Source: Lachnospiraceae bacterium (GTDB lineage Bacteria; Bacillota; Clostridia; Lachnospirales; Lachnospiraceae). From it: a stretch of 41,560 nucleotides of DNA. Each line of letters starts with the position of its first letter. The stretch's first letter is position 1. A program made the translations under genes and the position numbers. This document shows positions 1 to 7,351 of the stretch, in pieces. Under the pieces are notes generated by a model that did no database searches, was not told where the DNA came from, and was given only the letters and a program-made list of their open reading frames with translations. The stretch covers positions 1-41,560 of the forward strand of contig JAFUPV010000010.1 of assembly GCA_017472605.1 (NCBI GenBank). Reading direction: 5' to 3'.

Positions 1-126
1 GGCACACGGAATCTGTTTCGCGGCACACGGAATCTGCTTCGCGGCACACGGAATCTGCTTCGCGGCACACGGAATCTGCTTCGCGGCACACGGAATCTGC
101 TTCGCGGCATACGGAATCTGCTGCGG
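1..126 (+). repeat. 21-bp tandem repeat, six units
   Basis: Six head-to-tail 21-bp units start at 1, 22, 43, 64, 85 and 106; units 2-5 are nearly identical, and the last diverges after its first 16 bases. The core reads GGCACACGGAATCTGCTTCGC. The period is a multiple of three and all three + frames stay open across it, so it is probably the C-terminal tail of a gene whose body lies left of the window. The array is cut by the window edge, so its true copy number is unknown. Confidence 0.95.
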
Positions 127-238
127 CCAGGAGAGAATGCCGCAGGACAGAAAAGAAGCAGCAGACAGAAAAGATGCTGTGGGCAGAAAAACGCTGCCGG
201 GCAGAAAAAATGATACAGATACGAGGTATAATAGATGA
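2..238 (+). CDS. possible 3' tail of an upstream gene, made of repeats
   Basis: This frame is open from the left edge and ends in a TGA at 236-238 that overlaps the dtd start as ATGA, the usual sign of translational coupling. It would encode AHGICFA repeats, then basic six-residue repeats. The +3 frame (HTESASR repeats) is also open, to about 282, and the +1 frame to 213, so the coding frame is not settled. In Clostridia dtd often follows relA, so the body may be a relA gene; this is inference only. No start and no recognisable domain lie in the window. Confidence 0.3.
   Translation, partial: AHGICFAAHGICFAAHGICFAAHGICFAAHGICFAAYGICCGQERMPQDRKEAADRKDAVGRKTLPGRKNDTDTRYNR
146..217 (+). repeat. 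18-bp tandem repeat, four units
   Basis: Four 18-bp units start at 146, 164, 182 and 200, each built on the pattern GRCAGAAAARAWGCTGYN. They follow directly after the 21-bp array, separated by about 20 bases that may be an older degenerate unit. In the frame ending at 238 they read [24 protein letters not shown]. The period again keeps the reading frame. Confidence 0.8.
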
Positions 239-681
239 AACTTGTAATACAGCGTGTCAGCCATGCCAGTGTTGTGGTTGACAGCAAAACAGTTGGTGCA
301 ATCAGAAAAGGATATCTGATTCTTCTTGGCGTCGGCGAAGGAGATACCAGAGAAATGGCGGACCGCTATATAGAAAAGCTGTATAAGCTGCGGATCTTTC
401 CCGATGAGCAGGGAAAGACAAACCGTTCCATCATAGATGTGGGAGGAGAGATTCTGGTTGTTTCCCAGTTCACGCTCTATGCGGACTGTAAGCATGGAAA
501 CCGGCCCGGTTTTTCCGGCGCGGGATCAGCTGCGCTGGCAGAAGAGCTCTATGACTACTTTGTGGAAGCATGCCGCAGAAAATTCGGAAAGGCAGAGCAC
601 GGAATTTTTGGCGCGGATATGAAGGTGTTGCTGGAAAATGACGGTCCATTTACCCTGATCTGGGACAGCCGTGACTGGTAA
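235..681 (+). CDS. dtd: D-aminoacyl-tRNA deacylase
   Basis: Cytoplasmic homodimeric proofreading enzyme that hydrolyses D-aminoacyl-tRNA (and glycine mischarged on tRNA-Ala), releasing free tRNA. The 148 residues match the usual family length. Visible signatures are the SQFTLYAD motif at 77-84, the NRPGFSGA stretch at 89-96, and the Gly-Pro pair at 137-138 (NDGPFTLI) that forms the cross-subunit Gly-cisPro selectivity filter. The start is ATG 235, with GAGG about eight bases upstream; it overlaps the stop of the repeat-rich frame to the left. The gene has no promoter of its own that I can see, so it is probably read from an upstream promoter outside the window. Confidence 0.95.
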   Translation: MKLVIQRVSHASVVVDSKTVGAIRKGYLILLGVGEGDTREMADRYIEKLYKLRIFPDEQGKTNRSIIDVGGEILVVSQFTLYADCKHGNRPGFSGAGSAALAEELYDYFVEACRRKFGKAEHGIFGADMKVLLENDGPFTLIWDSRDW

Positions 682-725
682 AAAATGAAAAAAGTTTGAA
701 AAAAATATGAATTTCGAAATACATA

Positions 726-754
726 TTTTCAAAACGAATGTTTTGTGATAAAAT
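726..754 (+). promoter_or_regulatory. candidate promoter for the exported prolyl isomerase gene
   Basis: TTTTCA (726-731) and TAAAAT (749-754) are separated by 17 bases in an AT-rich gap after dtd. Both boxes deviate from consensus, so this is a moderate call. Confidence 0.45.
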
Positions 755-832
755 AGACAAAGCATTTTGCACTCAGAGGGCAGCTGTGCTGCCGTTAATC
801 AGAGGCAAGAGGAAAGGGATAAGGATACAAAA

Positions 833-2005
833 ATGATTAAGAGAAAATTTGTTGCAGCAGCTATGAGCCTTGGCCTGGCCGTAACTGCAGTTCCGGCGGG
901 CATTTATGCAGAGGAAGTGACAACTGAGGAGCAGACCGTGGAAGAGGGAACGGCTGAAGAGGAAACCGCTGCGGAAGAAGAGGCGTTTGACTTCAGTGCC
1001 GCATATGATGAAAAAGGATTCTTCCGCGATGTAAAGGCTCTGGACTATGTAACACTTCCGGATTATTCCGTTGTTGAGATTCTCGATACCGATGTAATTC
1101 CTGGTGATGACGCGATCCAGGAGCAGATCGACTACGTTCTCAGCAGCTATACCACAACGGAGAACGTTACCGAAGGAACCATCGAGGATGGAACAACTGT
1201 AAACATCGACTATGTCGGTTCCATTGACGGCGTTGAATTCGAAGGCGGAAGCACTGGCGGAGCAGGAACAGACGTTACCATCGGCGTTACCAACTACATC
1301 GATGGTTTCCTGGATCAGCTGATCGGCCACGCACCGGGCGAGAGCTTTGACATCAACGTTACCTTCCCGGAGGATTACCAGAACACCGATCTGGCAGGAA
1401 AGGACGCTGTTTTCGCAATCACCGTTAACCACATCGTAGAGACAATTGTTCCGGAGTTTAATGATGATTTTGTAAAAGAAAACCTGAACTACAACACAGC
1501 TGCTGATTACCGTCAGTACATTTATGACACCATCTACGACAGCAACTTAAGAAATGCCGTTCTGTCCTGGCTGGTAGCAAACGCAGAGATCAGTGAGGTT
1601 CCGGCAGTAGCAACAGACGCAACCTACAACTACGAATATGAATACCTGAACAGCATGGTTTACTACTACGGAATGACCGTTGAGGATTACCTTGCTTACA
1701 TGGGAATGACCACTGATGACATGCGCACACAGTGCGAGGCATATGCAGGTCAGGTTGTCATTCTTCAGGCGCTGATGGAGGATGCAGGTCTGGAAGTAAC
1801 GGCAGATCTTGCTCTTGAGATCACCGGCGGCGATCCGGATGCCTATGCTCAGTACGTTGAGTTCTACGGCGAGAACTACATCTACAACGCTGCACTTCCG
1901 GATTGTGTAGCAAACTTCCTGAAGGATGCAGTTGAATTTGTTGAGGCTGAGATCGAGTCTGAGTCTGAGACAGAAGAGGCTGCTGAGGAAACCGAAGCAG
2001 AGTAA
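833..2005 (+). CDS. exported trigger-factor-like FKBP-type peptidyl-prolyl isomerase
   Basis: Predicted to be secreted and to catalyse prolyl cis-trans isomerisation or holdase activity on exported proteins. Residues 1-27 are a type I signal peptide (MIKRK basic start, hydrophobic core, cleavage near YA/EE), followed by an acidic low-complexity linker. An FKBP domain of the trigger-factor type lies at about 110-205 (GTTVNIDYVGSIDGVEFEGG, then IDGFLDQLIGHAPGE and a final FAITVNHI strand). The remainder to about 375 resembles the helical trigger-factor C-terminal arm, and the last 20 residues are very acidic. The start is ATG 833, with AAGGA seven bases upstream; longer starts would bury the signal peptide. 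390 aa. No lipobox Cys is present, so it is not a PrsA-type lipoprotein. Confidence 0.85.
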   Translation: MIKRKFVAAAMSLGLAVTAVPAGIYAEEVTTEEQTVEEGTAEEETAAEEEAFDFSAAYDEKGFFRDVKALDYVTLPDYSVVEILDTDVIPGDDAIQEQIDYVLSSYTTTENVTEGTIEDGTTVNIDYVGSIDGVEFEGGSTGGAGTDVTIGVTNYIDGFLDQLIGHAPGESFDINVTFPEDYQNTDLAGKDAVFAITVNHIVETIVPEFNDDFVKENLNYNTAADYRQYIYDTIYDSNLRNAVLSWLVANAEISEVPAVATDATYNYEYEYLNSMVYYYGMTVEDYLAYMGMTTDDMRTQCEAYAGQVVILQALMEDAGLEVTADLALEITGGDPDAYAQYVEFYGENYIYNAALPDCVANFLKDAVEFVEAEIESESETEEAAEETEAE

Positions 2006-2018
2006 AGTTACGGATGAA

Positions 2019-2064
2019 AAAAGCTTCGATGGCAGAAGACAGAGCTGTCATCGGAGCTTTTCTG
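2019..2064 (+). terminator. intrinsic terminator
   Basis: A 13-bp stem AAAAGCTTCGATG (2019-2031) pairs with CATCGGAGCTTTT (2049-2061) with one wobble. The T tail is partly built into the stem. Confidence 0.75.
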
Positions 2065-2101
2065 TCAATTGATTAATGATTTGATGTTTGAGGGAATGAG
2101 T

Positions 2102-3265
2102 ATGATTCGCTTGTTAGTCAGAGCTTTTATCAAAGATTATCAACAGATCGAGGAGGAAACGGTCAGACGCGGCTACGGCGTCCTTTGCAGTGTAGTCGGA
2201 ATTGTGCTGAATGTGCTTCTGTTTGCCGGAAAGTATCTGGCAGGCGCGGTCAGCGGTTCCGTGGCAATGATCGCGGATGCGCTGAACAATCTGTCGGATG
2301 CGGGATCGTCCTTTGTGACGCTGATCGGCTTTCGGATCGCCGGAAAGAAGGCAGACAAAGGCCACCCCTTCGGCCACGGACGGATGGAATATGTCTCCGG
2401 TCTGATCGTGTCGTTCCTGATCCTGCTGATGGGTGTGGAGATTCTGCGGGATTCGTTTGAGCAGGTGCTTCATCCGACACCTGTTGAAACGGGTGTGCTT
2501 CCTGTCGTGATTCTGCTGATTTCACTCCTGGTAAAGGGCTACATGGGCTGTTACAACCGACGCTATGGAAATCTGCTTGGATCGTCTGCCATGAAAGCGA
2601 CCTCCGTGGACAGTTTCAGTGATATGGCTGCCACGGCTGCTGTCCTGATCTCGTCTCTGCTGTCTGCCTGGCTGGACTGGAACATCGACGGCTGGTGCGG
2701 AATGGCAGTTGCCCTGTTTATTCTCTATGCCGGTGTGACTGCCGCAAGAGAGATGCTGAACCCGCTGCTTGGTCAGGCACCGGATCCCGCGTTTGTCCGG
2801 CAGATCGAGTCCATGGTCCGCGCCCATCCGCAGATTTTGGATGTCCACGATCTGATTGTCCACGACTATGGTCCTGGAAGACGGCTGATCTCGCTCCACG
2901 GGGAAGTGTCAGGGGAGGAGGACATCTATGAGCTTCATGAAATGATCGACGGGATCGAGCGAGAGCTGGAAGAGAAGCTGGGCTGTCAGGCTGTGATCCA
3001 CATGGATCCGGTCCCTGTCAACGACAAACGGGTCTGTGAAATGAAAGCGCAGCTGTCCGACGCGGTCGGTGTGATCCACCCGGAAATGACGGTCCATGAT
3101 TTTCATCACCAGGAGGAGAGCGGAAAGGAACGTGTCATGTTTGACGTGGTTCTTCCCGATGGCTGCGGTCTTGCAGATGAAGAGGCCATGCAGCGGCTGA
3201 TCCGTCTGGTCCATGTCCTGTGGGGAACGGACTGTGATGCAGTGATTCGGATCGACCATCGCTGA
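2102..3265 (+). CDS. cation diffusion facilitator (CDF) family metal exporter
   Basis: Membrane antiporter that exports divalent metal ions. It has about six membrane helices in the first 230 residues and then a cytoplasmic ferredoxin-like domain (about 235-387) with several His and Asp residues (HDLIVHDYGPG, HMDPVP). The HPFGHGRMEYVSGL loop is typical of CDFs. The transport site can be read from TM2 (N62 and D66 in NNLSD) and TM5 (D170 and D174 in DSFSD), giving Asn-Asp-Asp-Asp instead of the Asp-Asp-His-Asp of zinc exporters such as YiiP. That suggests manganese or another non-zinc metal, as an inference. Start ATG 2102 has GAGGG seven bases upstream; ATG 2096 and TTG 2069 are less well placed. 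387 aa, single-gene unit after a terminator. Confidence 0.9.
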   Translation: MIRLLVRAFIKDYQQIEEETVRRGYGVLCSVVGIVLNVLLFAGKYLAGAVSGSVAMIADALNNLSDAGSSFVTLIGFRIAGKKADKGHPFGHGRMEYVSGLIVSFLILLMGVEILRDSFEQVLHPTPVETGVLPVVILLISLLVKGYMGCYNRRYGNLLGSSAMKATSVDSFSDMAATAAVLISSLLSAWLDWNIDGWCGMAVALFILYAGVTAAREMLNPLLGQAPDPAFVRQIESMVRAHPQILDVHDLIVHDYGPGRRLISLHGEVSGEEDIYELHEMIDGIERELEEKLGCQAVIHMDPVPVNDKRVCEMKAQLSDAVGVIHPEMTVHDFHHQEESGKERVMFDVVLPDGCGLADEEAMQRLIRLVHVLWGTDCDAVIRIDHR

Positions 3266-3332
3266 GGCAGCGGTAAAACCGCCCGACACACAGCGGAAGC
3301 GGTGGATGGATGGGGAAGTTGGAAAAGCGGTC

Positions 3333-3361
3333 TTGCTGTTTGGGGATTTTTCCTGTATACT
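3333..3361 (+). promoter_or_regulatory. promoter for the repeat and lipoprotein transcript
   Basis: TTGCTG (3333-3338), 17-base spacer, TATACT (3356-3361). It predicts a transcript beginning near 3368 that carries the 36-bp repeat array ahead of the lipoprotein gene. Confidence 0.6.
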
Positions 3362-3425
3362 ACTGATATATCAGCGCGGCAGTGCGAAAAAACGGACGAT
3401 TCCGTAAAAAAAGCAGGATGCGCAG

Positions 3426-3788
3426 ATGTGCGGCCGACAAAGGGCGGCTGCGCGGGAAAAAGGAGCACGCGAAACGGTGCAGGCTGAGAAACCAGAAGGA
3501 GCACGCGAAACGGTGCAGGCTGAGAAGCCGGAAGGAGCACACGAAACAGTGCAGGCTGAGAAACCAGAAGGAGCACGCGAAACGGTGCAGGCTGAAAAGC
3601 CGGAAGGAGCACGCGAAACAGTGCAGGCTGAGAAGCCGGAAGGAGCACACGAAGCAGTGCAGGCTGAAAAGCCAGAAGGAGCACGCGAAACAGTGCAGGC
3701 TGAGAAGCCGGAAGGAGCACGCGAAACGGTGCAGACCGAAAAGACAGAAGGGGCACATAGAATTGTGCAGATTGAGAGGACAGAATGA
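3426..3788 (+). CDS. possible small repeat protein (12-residue units)
   Basis: An open frame of 120 codons consisting almost entirely of the unit GARETVQAEKPE repeated nine times, ending in a TGA that overlaps the lipoprotein start as ATGA. The ATG at 3426 has only a weak AGG upstream, and another + frame (EHAKRCRLRNQK units) is open over the same stretch, so translation is uncertain. Composition is hydrophilic and charged, with no signal peptide or membrane segment. If translated it would be an extended or helical repeat polypeptide coupled to the lipoprotein gene. If not, the array is a long untranslated leader. I recognise no family. Confidence 0.35.
   Translation: MCGRQRAAAREKGARETVQAEKPEGARETVQAEKPEGAHETVQAEKPEGARETVQAEKPEGARETVQAEKPEGAHEAVQAEKPEGARETVQAEKPEGARETVQTEKTEGAHRIVQIERTE
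3462..3785 (+). repeat. 36-bp tandem repeat, nine units
   Basis: Nine contiguous 36-bp units start at 3462 and every 36 bases to 3750; the ninth is degenerate and ends at the A of the next start codon. Core: GGAGCACGCGAAACGGTGCA then GGCTGAGAAGCCGGAA. The joint between units makes AAGGAG, a perfect Shine-Dalgarno core, at each unit boundary. Neighbouring units differ by a few scattered third-position-like changes. Confidence 0.97.
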
Positions 3789-4483
3789 GAAAAGGATTAA
3801 GAAAAGCAGTACTCATTGGAGGAATGACCGCAGCTGTCATGATGATGGCAGGCTGCTACGGCTATGGTTACGGCGGCTACTCCAGCTATTCCAGCCAGAT
3901 TCCGAAGACAACAGCTCAGAAAGATACCCTGGAGGAGTTTGATCTTGCGACTCTTCAGCGGGAGGACGGCGCGTTCCAGTTCCCGGGTCTGGAGTGGGGA
4001 GCCAGCCAGCAGGAGGTTGAGGAAGTGTTTGGTATGACAATTCCGGAAACGGTAACCGTGTCTGACGGTTTCTATGCGGATGTGAACCATTCCATCCTTC
4101 TTCTGGATAAGGTGTCTCTTGGCATGATGCCTGTGTTCGGAGAAGATGGTCTTGCTCTGATCAGCTTCTATTTTGAGAATGTCTATACCGCAGAAGAGCT
4201 GGATACCTTCTACAACAATCTGGTAGATACAGCGACATCCCACTTCGGAGAGCCGGATGAGGTAAGACCGGAAGTACAGGAAAGCGGAAGCATGACGTTC
4301 AATTGCGAGACAACGTTCTGGTATCACCAGATCAACGAAACCACTATGACCAGTCTCCAGATCGGAAAAACAGATACCGGCTCCGGAACCAACTGCATCA
4401 TTCTCGGCGTCAACTGCTATGATCCGACGGAAGCGGAAGAGGAAACGGAAGAAGTGACCGATCCGGTGGAAGAAACAAAATAA
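3785..4483 (+). CDS. putative lipoprotein of unknown function
   Basis: A 232-residue exported protein. The first 24 residues are a lipoprotein signal peptide with a basic start, hydrophobic core and lipobox MAG-C, giving a lipidated Cys at 24. A Gly/Tyr/Ser-rich segment (CYGYGYGGYSSYSS) follows as a tether. The main domain, about 60-215, is soluble, has no motif I recognise, and ends in an acidic Glu/Thr-rich tail. The start ATG 3785 overlaps the stop of the upstream repeat frame, and its ribosome site GAGAGGA lies inside the degenerate ninth repeat unit. A terminator follows. It is probably anchored on the outer face of the cell membrane; its function is unknown. Confidence 0.8.
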   Translation: MRKGLRKAVLIGGMTAAVMMMAGCYGYGYGGYSSYSSQIPKTTAQKDTLEEFDLATLQREDGAFQFPGLEWGASQQEVEEVFGMTIPETVTVSDGFYADVNHSILLLDKVSLGMMPVFGEDGLALISFYFENVYTAEELDTFYNNLVDTATSHFGEPDEVRPEVQESGSMTFNCETTFWYHQINETTMTSLQIGKTDTGSGTNCIILGVNCYDPTEAEEETEEVTDPVEETK

Positions 4484-4490
4484 AAAAACG

Positions 4491-4522
4491 GAATAAAACA
4501 GAATCAGAATAAAACAGAATCA
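4491..4522 (+). repeat. perfect 16-bp tandem duplication
   Basis: GAATAAAACAGAATCA occurs twice head to tail (4491-4506 and 4507-4522) between the lipoprotein stop and its terminator. It is non-coding. Confidence 0.95.
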
Positions 4523-4537
4523 TTAGAGACAGGATTT

Positions 4538-4564
4538 CCCGGCAGAACATTTCTGCCGGGTTTC
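4538..4564 (+). terminator. intrinsic terminator
   Basis: CCCGGCAGA (4538-4546) pairs perfectly with TCTGCCGGG (4552-4560), with a five-base loop and a short TTT tail. Confidence 0.75.
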
Positions 4565-4584
4565 AAAAAAAGTGAGGCATTCGG

Positions 4585-6015
4585 ATGAAAATTGAGACAA
4601 GCAGTTATTTACAGATGATCCGGCCGAAGCTGCAGCAGCTGCTGAATGAGCTTCTGGCTGACTATGACTATGTTTCCATTCTGGCACAGGACAGTGTCTC
4701 CAGACGGTACAGTGTCAGCAAAAGCGGAACGATGCTTGGTGCGGATGAGATGCTCACCGGACGTGGTGTGGTGGTGAAGGTTTACGACGGAAAGGGCTAC
4801 AGCGAATATTCCTTCAACCAGGTAAACGAGGAGGAACTGGCGTTTGCGGCAAAGGCGCTGAAGGAGAATCTGGTTCCGCTCGCGGGATCTCTTCCGGAGG
4901 GCGTTCGTGAAAGCGATTACCGGATTCTGGCTGACACCCCATGCACGTTCCATGAGAGCACTTCCTGCAAGAAGCATCCCCGTGAACTGGGAGATGAGGC
5001 GATTGTTGCGCTTCTGGACCGGATATCCCGGGCAGGAAGAGCAATGGATTCCCGCGTTCTCAACTGCGGAGCGACATTCCAGTATCAGCAGTACAGCAAG
5101 ATGTTCCTTTCCAGAAACCGCGACATGGTTCAGGACATCATGTGGGCCAACGGCTATATCTCCGCGGCGGCGTCCAACGGAGAAAAGGTAGAAAATGGGA
5201 TGAAGGCGTTTTCCGGTCTCTGCGGAGCGGAGCTGCTGGACCAGATGGAAGCAGGGCTGGAGGAAACGGTCAATACCGCACTGGAGCTGCTGAACAGCCA
5301 GCCGATGGTTCCCGGCGAATATGAATGCATCTGCACACCGGAGGTCACGGGAATGATCGTCCATGAAGCCTTTGGTCACGGTGTCGAGATGGATATGTTT
5401 GTGAAAAAGCGCGCGCTGGCAGAAGAGTATGTGGGAAAATATGTGGCTTCGCCGCTTGTCACCATGCATGACGGCGCGTCGGCGGCCAATGAGTCGGCAA
5501 CCTTTTTCTTCGACGATGAAGGCGTGCTTGCCCATGATACCGTTGTAATCGATCATGGAATCCTGAAGCAGGGAATCAGTGATCTGCAGACCGCAATGCA
5601 TCTGGGGACGGAGCCAACCGGAAACGGCAGACGTCAGTCCTTTGACCACAAGGCATACACAAGAATGACGAACACCTTCTTTGAAGGCGGAACGGATTCC
5701 TATGAGGACATGGTAAAGTCAATTTCCTACGGGTTCCAGCTGGAACATGCAACAAGCGGCATGGAGGATCCGAAGAACTGGGGAATCCAGTGCATGGTAA
5801 ACATCGCAAGAGAGATTAAGGACGGTGCCTTTACCGGCCGCATTTTCTCACCGATCGTTCTCACCGGCTACGTGCCGGATCTGTTAAAATCCATCTCCAT
5901 GGTGTCAAACGAGGTGGTTCTTTCCGGAGTCGGCTTCTGCGGCAAAGGATACAAGGAATGGGTGAAGGTTTCGGACGGCGGTCCTTACATTAAGGCAAAG
6001 ATCCGTCTGGGATGA
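4585..6015 (+). CDS. tldD: TldD-family metallopeptidase
   Basis: Catalytic subunit of the TldD/TldE heterodimeric zinc peptidase, which degrades unfolded peptides and, in other bacteria, trims microcins or RiPPs. At 476 residues it is near full family length. The zinc motif HExxxH is seen as HEAFGH at 260-265, and the C-terminus has the typical VLSGVGFCGK and DGGPYIK segments that complete the active site. Start ATG 4585 has GTGAGG upstream after a terminator. It is followed after 37 bases by a second TldD/PmbA-family gene, the usual pairing. No RiPP precursor gene was found nearby, so a housekeeping proteolytic role is more likely. Confidence 0.9.
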   Translation: MKIETSSYLQMIRPKLQQLLNELLADYDYVSILAQDSVSRRYSVSKSGTMLGADEMLTGRGVVVKVYDGKGYSEYSFNQVNEEELAFAAKALKENLVPLAGSLPEGVRESDYRILADTPCTFHESTSCKKHPRELGDEAIVALLDRISRAGRAMDSRVLNCGATFQYQQYSKMFLSRNRDMVQDIMWANGYISAAASNGEKVENGMKAFSGLCGAELLDQMEAGLEETVNTALELLNSQPMVPGEYECICTPEVTGMIVHEAFGHGVEMDMFVKKRALAEEYVGKYVASPLVTMHDGASAANESATFFFDDEGVLAHDTVVIDHGILKQGISDLQTAMHLGTEPTGNGRRQSFDHKAYTRMTNTFFEGGTDSYEDMVKSISYGFQLEHATSGMEDPKNWGIQCMVNIAREIKDGAFTGRIFSPIVLTGYVPDLLKSISMVSNEVVLSGVGFCGKGYKEWVKVSDGGPYIKAKIRLG

Positions 6016-6052
6016 TCAGGAATGCGGCAGTGAAACGTGGAGGAAAACAGAT

Positions 6053-7339
6053 ATGATGACAACGATTAAGGAAGCGCTGGCGGACCTGAAGATTGAAGTG
6101 TATTCGATTCAGGAACGGCTGAGCGAGAGTCTTGAATTATATTTTATCCGGAAACAGCTTGACATGAGGCGCCAGACAAGAGTGCTGACCTGTCAGGTAA
6201 CGGTTTACCGGGATTTTGAAGAAAATGATGTCCGTTACCGGGGATCGGCCATGGCTGTGATCGGTGATGGAATGACAGGAGAGGAAATTCGGGAACAGCT
6301 TGCTTCTGCATACAGCAGTGCGGCATTTGCAAAAAACAGGTGGTATCCGCTGCCGGAAAACACGGTAAGCGGCGGTGTTGCTGATCGGGACGAGGAACTG
6401 TCTGCGCACTGGGACAGCCAGGCGATGGAGCTTGCAGAAGCTGCGTTCGCGGTGGATACGGATGAGCGCGTATTCCTCAATTCACTGGAAATCTTTGCCA
6501 GAAAGACAAGGGTACACCTGTTCAATTCCTGCGGTGTGGATGTGGCTTATCAGACCTGTGGTGTGGACGGCGAATTTGTTGTTCAGTGTACAAGTCCCCA
6601 GGACGTTGAGACCTATGAGGATTTCCACTATGATCGACTGGACCCGTCCGCAATCCGGGAAAAGATTGCAAGAACGCTGCAGCGGACAAGAGACAGAGCG
6701 GAGGCGTCGGTCAGCCCGAAGGCAGGAAAATACCGCCTGATTCTTTCCGATAAATATGTACCGACGGTCATGAGTTATTTTGTGGATCGCAGCCATGCAG
6801 CCTATGTTTATCCGGGCTATTCCAATTATCGGGTTGGTGACGATGTACAGATGGCCGGAAGTGAAGAGCCGGTGACTGGTGACCGCATCCACATGACGCT
6901 GACTGCTACTGTTCCATACAGTGGGGAAGGTCTGGAGATGAAGGACCGTGTTCTTCTGGAGGACGGTGTTCTGAAAGCGATTCACGGAAGCAGCCGTTTT
7001 TGTCACTATCTTGGTGTAGAGCCGACCGGAGAGTACCGGAAAGTGACGGTAAAACCGGGAACGGTATCCATGGCATCCATGAAGACAGAACCCTATCTTC
7101 ATGTCGTGAATTTTTCCGATTTCCAGATGGACAGCTTTACCGGAAGCTTTGCCGGTGAGATTCGCCTTGCCTACCTCTATGACGGAGAGCAGGTGACGGT
7201 GGTGACTGGCGGATCGGTCAACGGAAACATTGTGGAAGCGCAGAAGCAGATGGCTCTTTCCGAAGAGACGCAGGATACAACGCAGTTCTGCGGACCAATG
7301 GCGGTTGCCATCCGCAAGGTAACGGTAGCAGGTGCATAA
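6053..7339 (+). CDS. TldE/PmbA-like subunit of the TldD peptidase
   Basis: Second member of the TldD/PmbA family, 428 residues, lacking the HExxxH zinc motif, as expected for the non-catalytic TldE partner that forms the closed peptidase chamber with TldD. Recognisable family segments are the central KYRLILSDKYVPTVMSYFVDR region and the late DSFTGSFAGEIRLAYLYDGE region, followed by GGSVNGN and a C-terminal MAVAIRKVTVAG strand. Start ATG 6053 (or the adjacent ATG 6056) has GGAGG about ten bases upstream. It lies between tldD and an IMPase-like gene with gaps of 37 and 12 bases, so the three are probably co-transcribed. Confidence 0.85.
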   Translation: MMTTIKEALADLKIEVYSIQERLSESLELYFIRKQLDMRRQTRVLTCQVTVYRDFEENDVRYRGSAMAVIGDGMTGEEIREQLASAYSSAAFAKNRWYPLPENTVSGGVADRDEELSAHWDSQAMELAEAAFAVDTDERVFLNSLEIFARKTRVHLFNSCGVDVAYQTCGVDGEFVVQCTSPQDVETYEDFHYDRLDPSAIREKIARTLQRTRDRAEASVSPKAGKYRLILSDKYVPTVMSYFVDRSHAAYVYPGYSNYRVGDDVQMAGSEEPVTGDRIHMTLTATVPYSGEGLEMKDRVLLEDGVLKAIHGSSRFCHYLGVEPTGEYRKVTVKPGTVSMASMKTEPYLHVVNFSDFQMDSFTGSFAGEIRLAYLYDGEQVTVVTGGSVNGNIVEAQKQMALSEETQDTTQFCGPMAVAIRKVTVAGA

Positions 7340-7351
7340 AAGAGGTACGCC

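Noticed and set aside
3462-3785. CRISPR array
   Set aside because: The 36-bp units are contiguous with no spacers and are in frame with coding potential, so this is a tandem repeat.
3382-3942. A second long frame across the 36-bp repeat with basic units (EHAKRCRLRNQK)
   Set aside because: It overlaps the start of the clear lipoprotein gene by about 160 bases, has an unusually basic and Cys-rich composition, and exists only because the repeat lacks stops in several frames.
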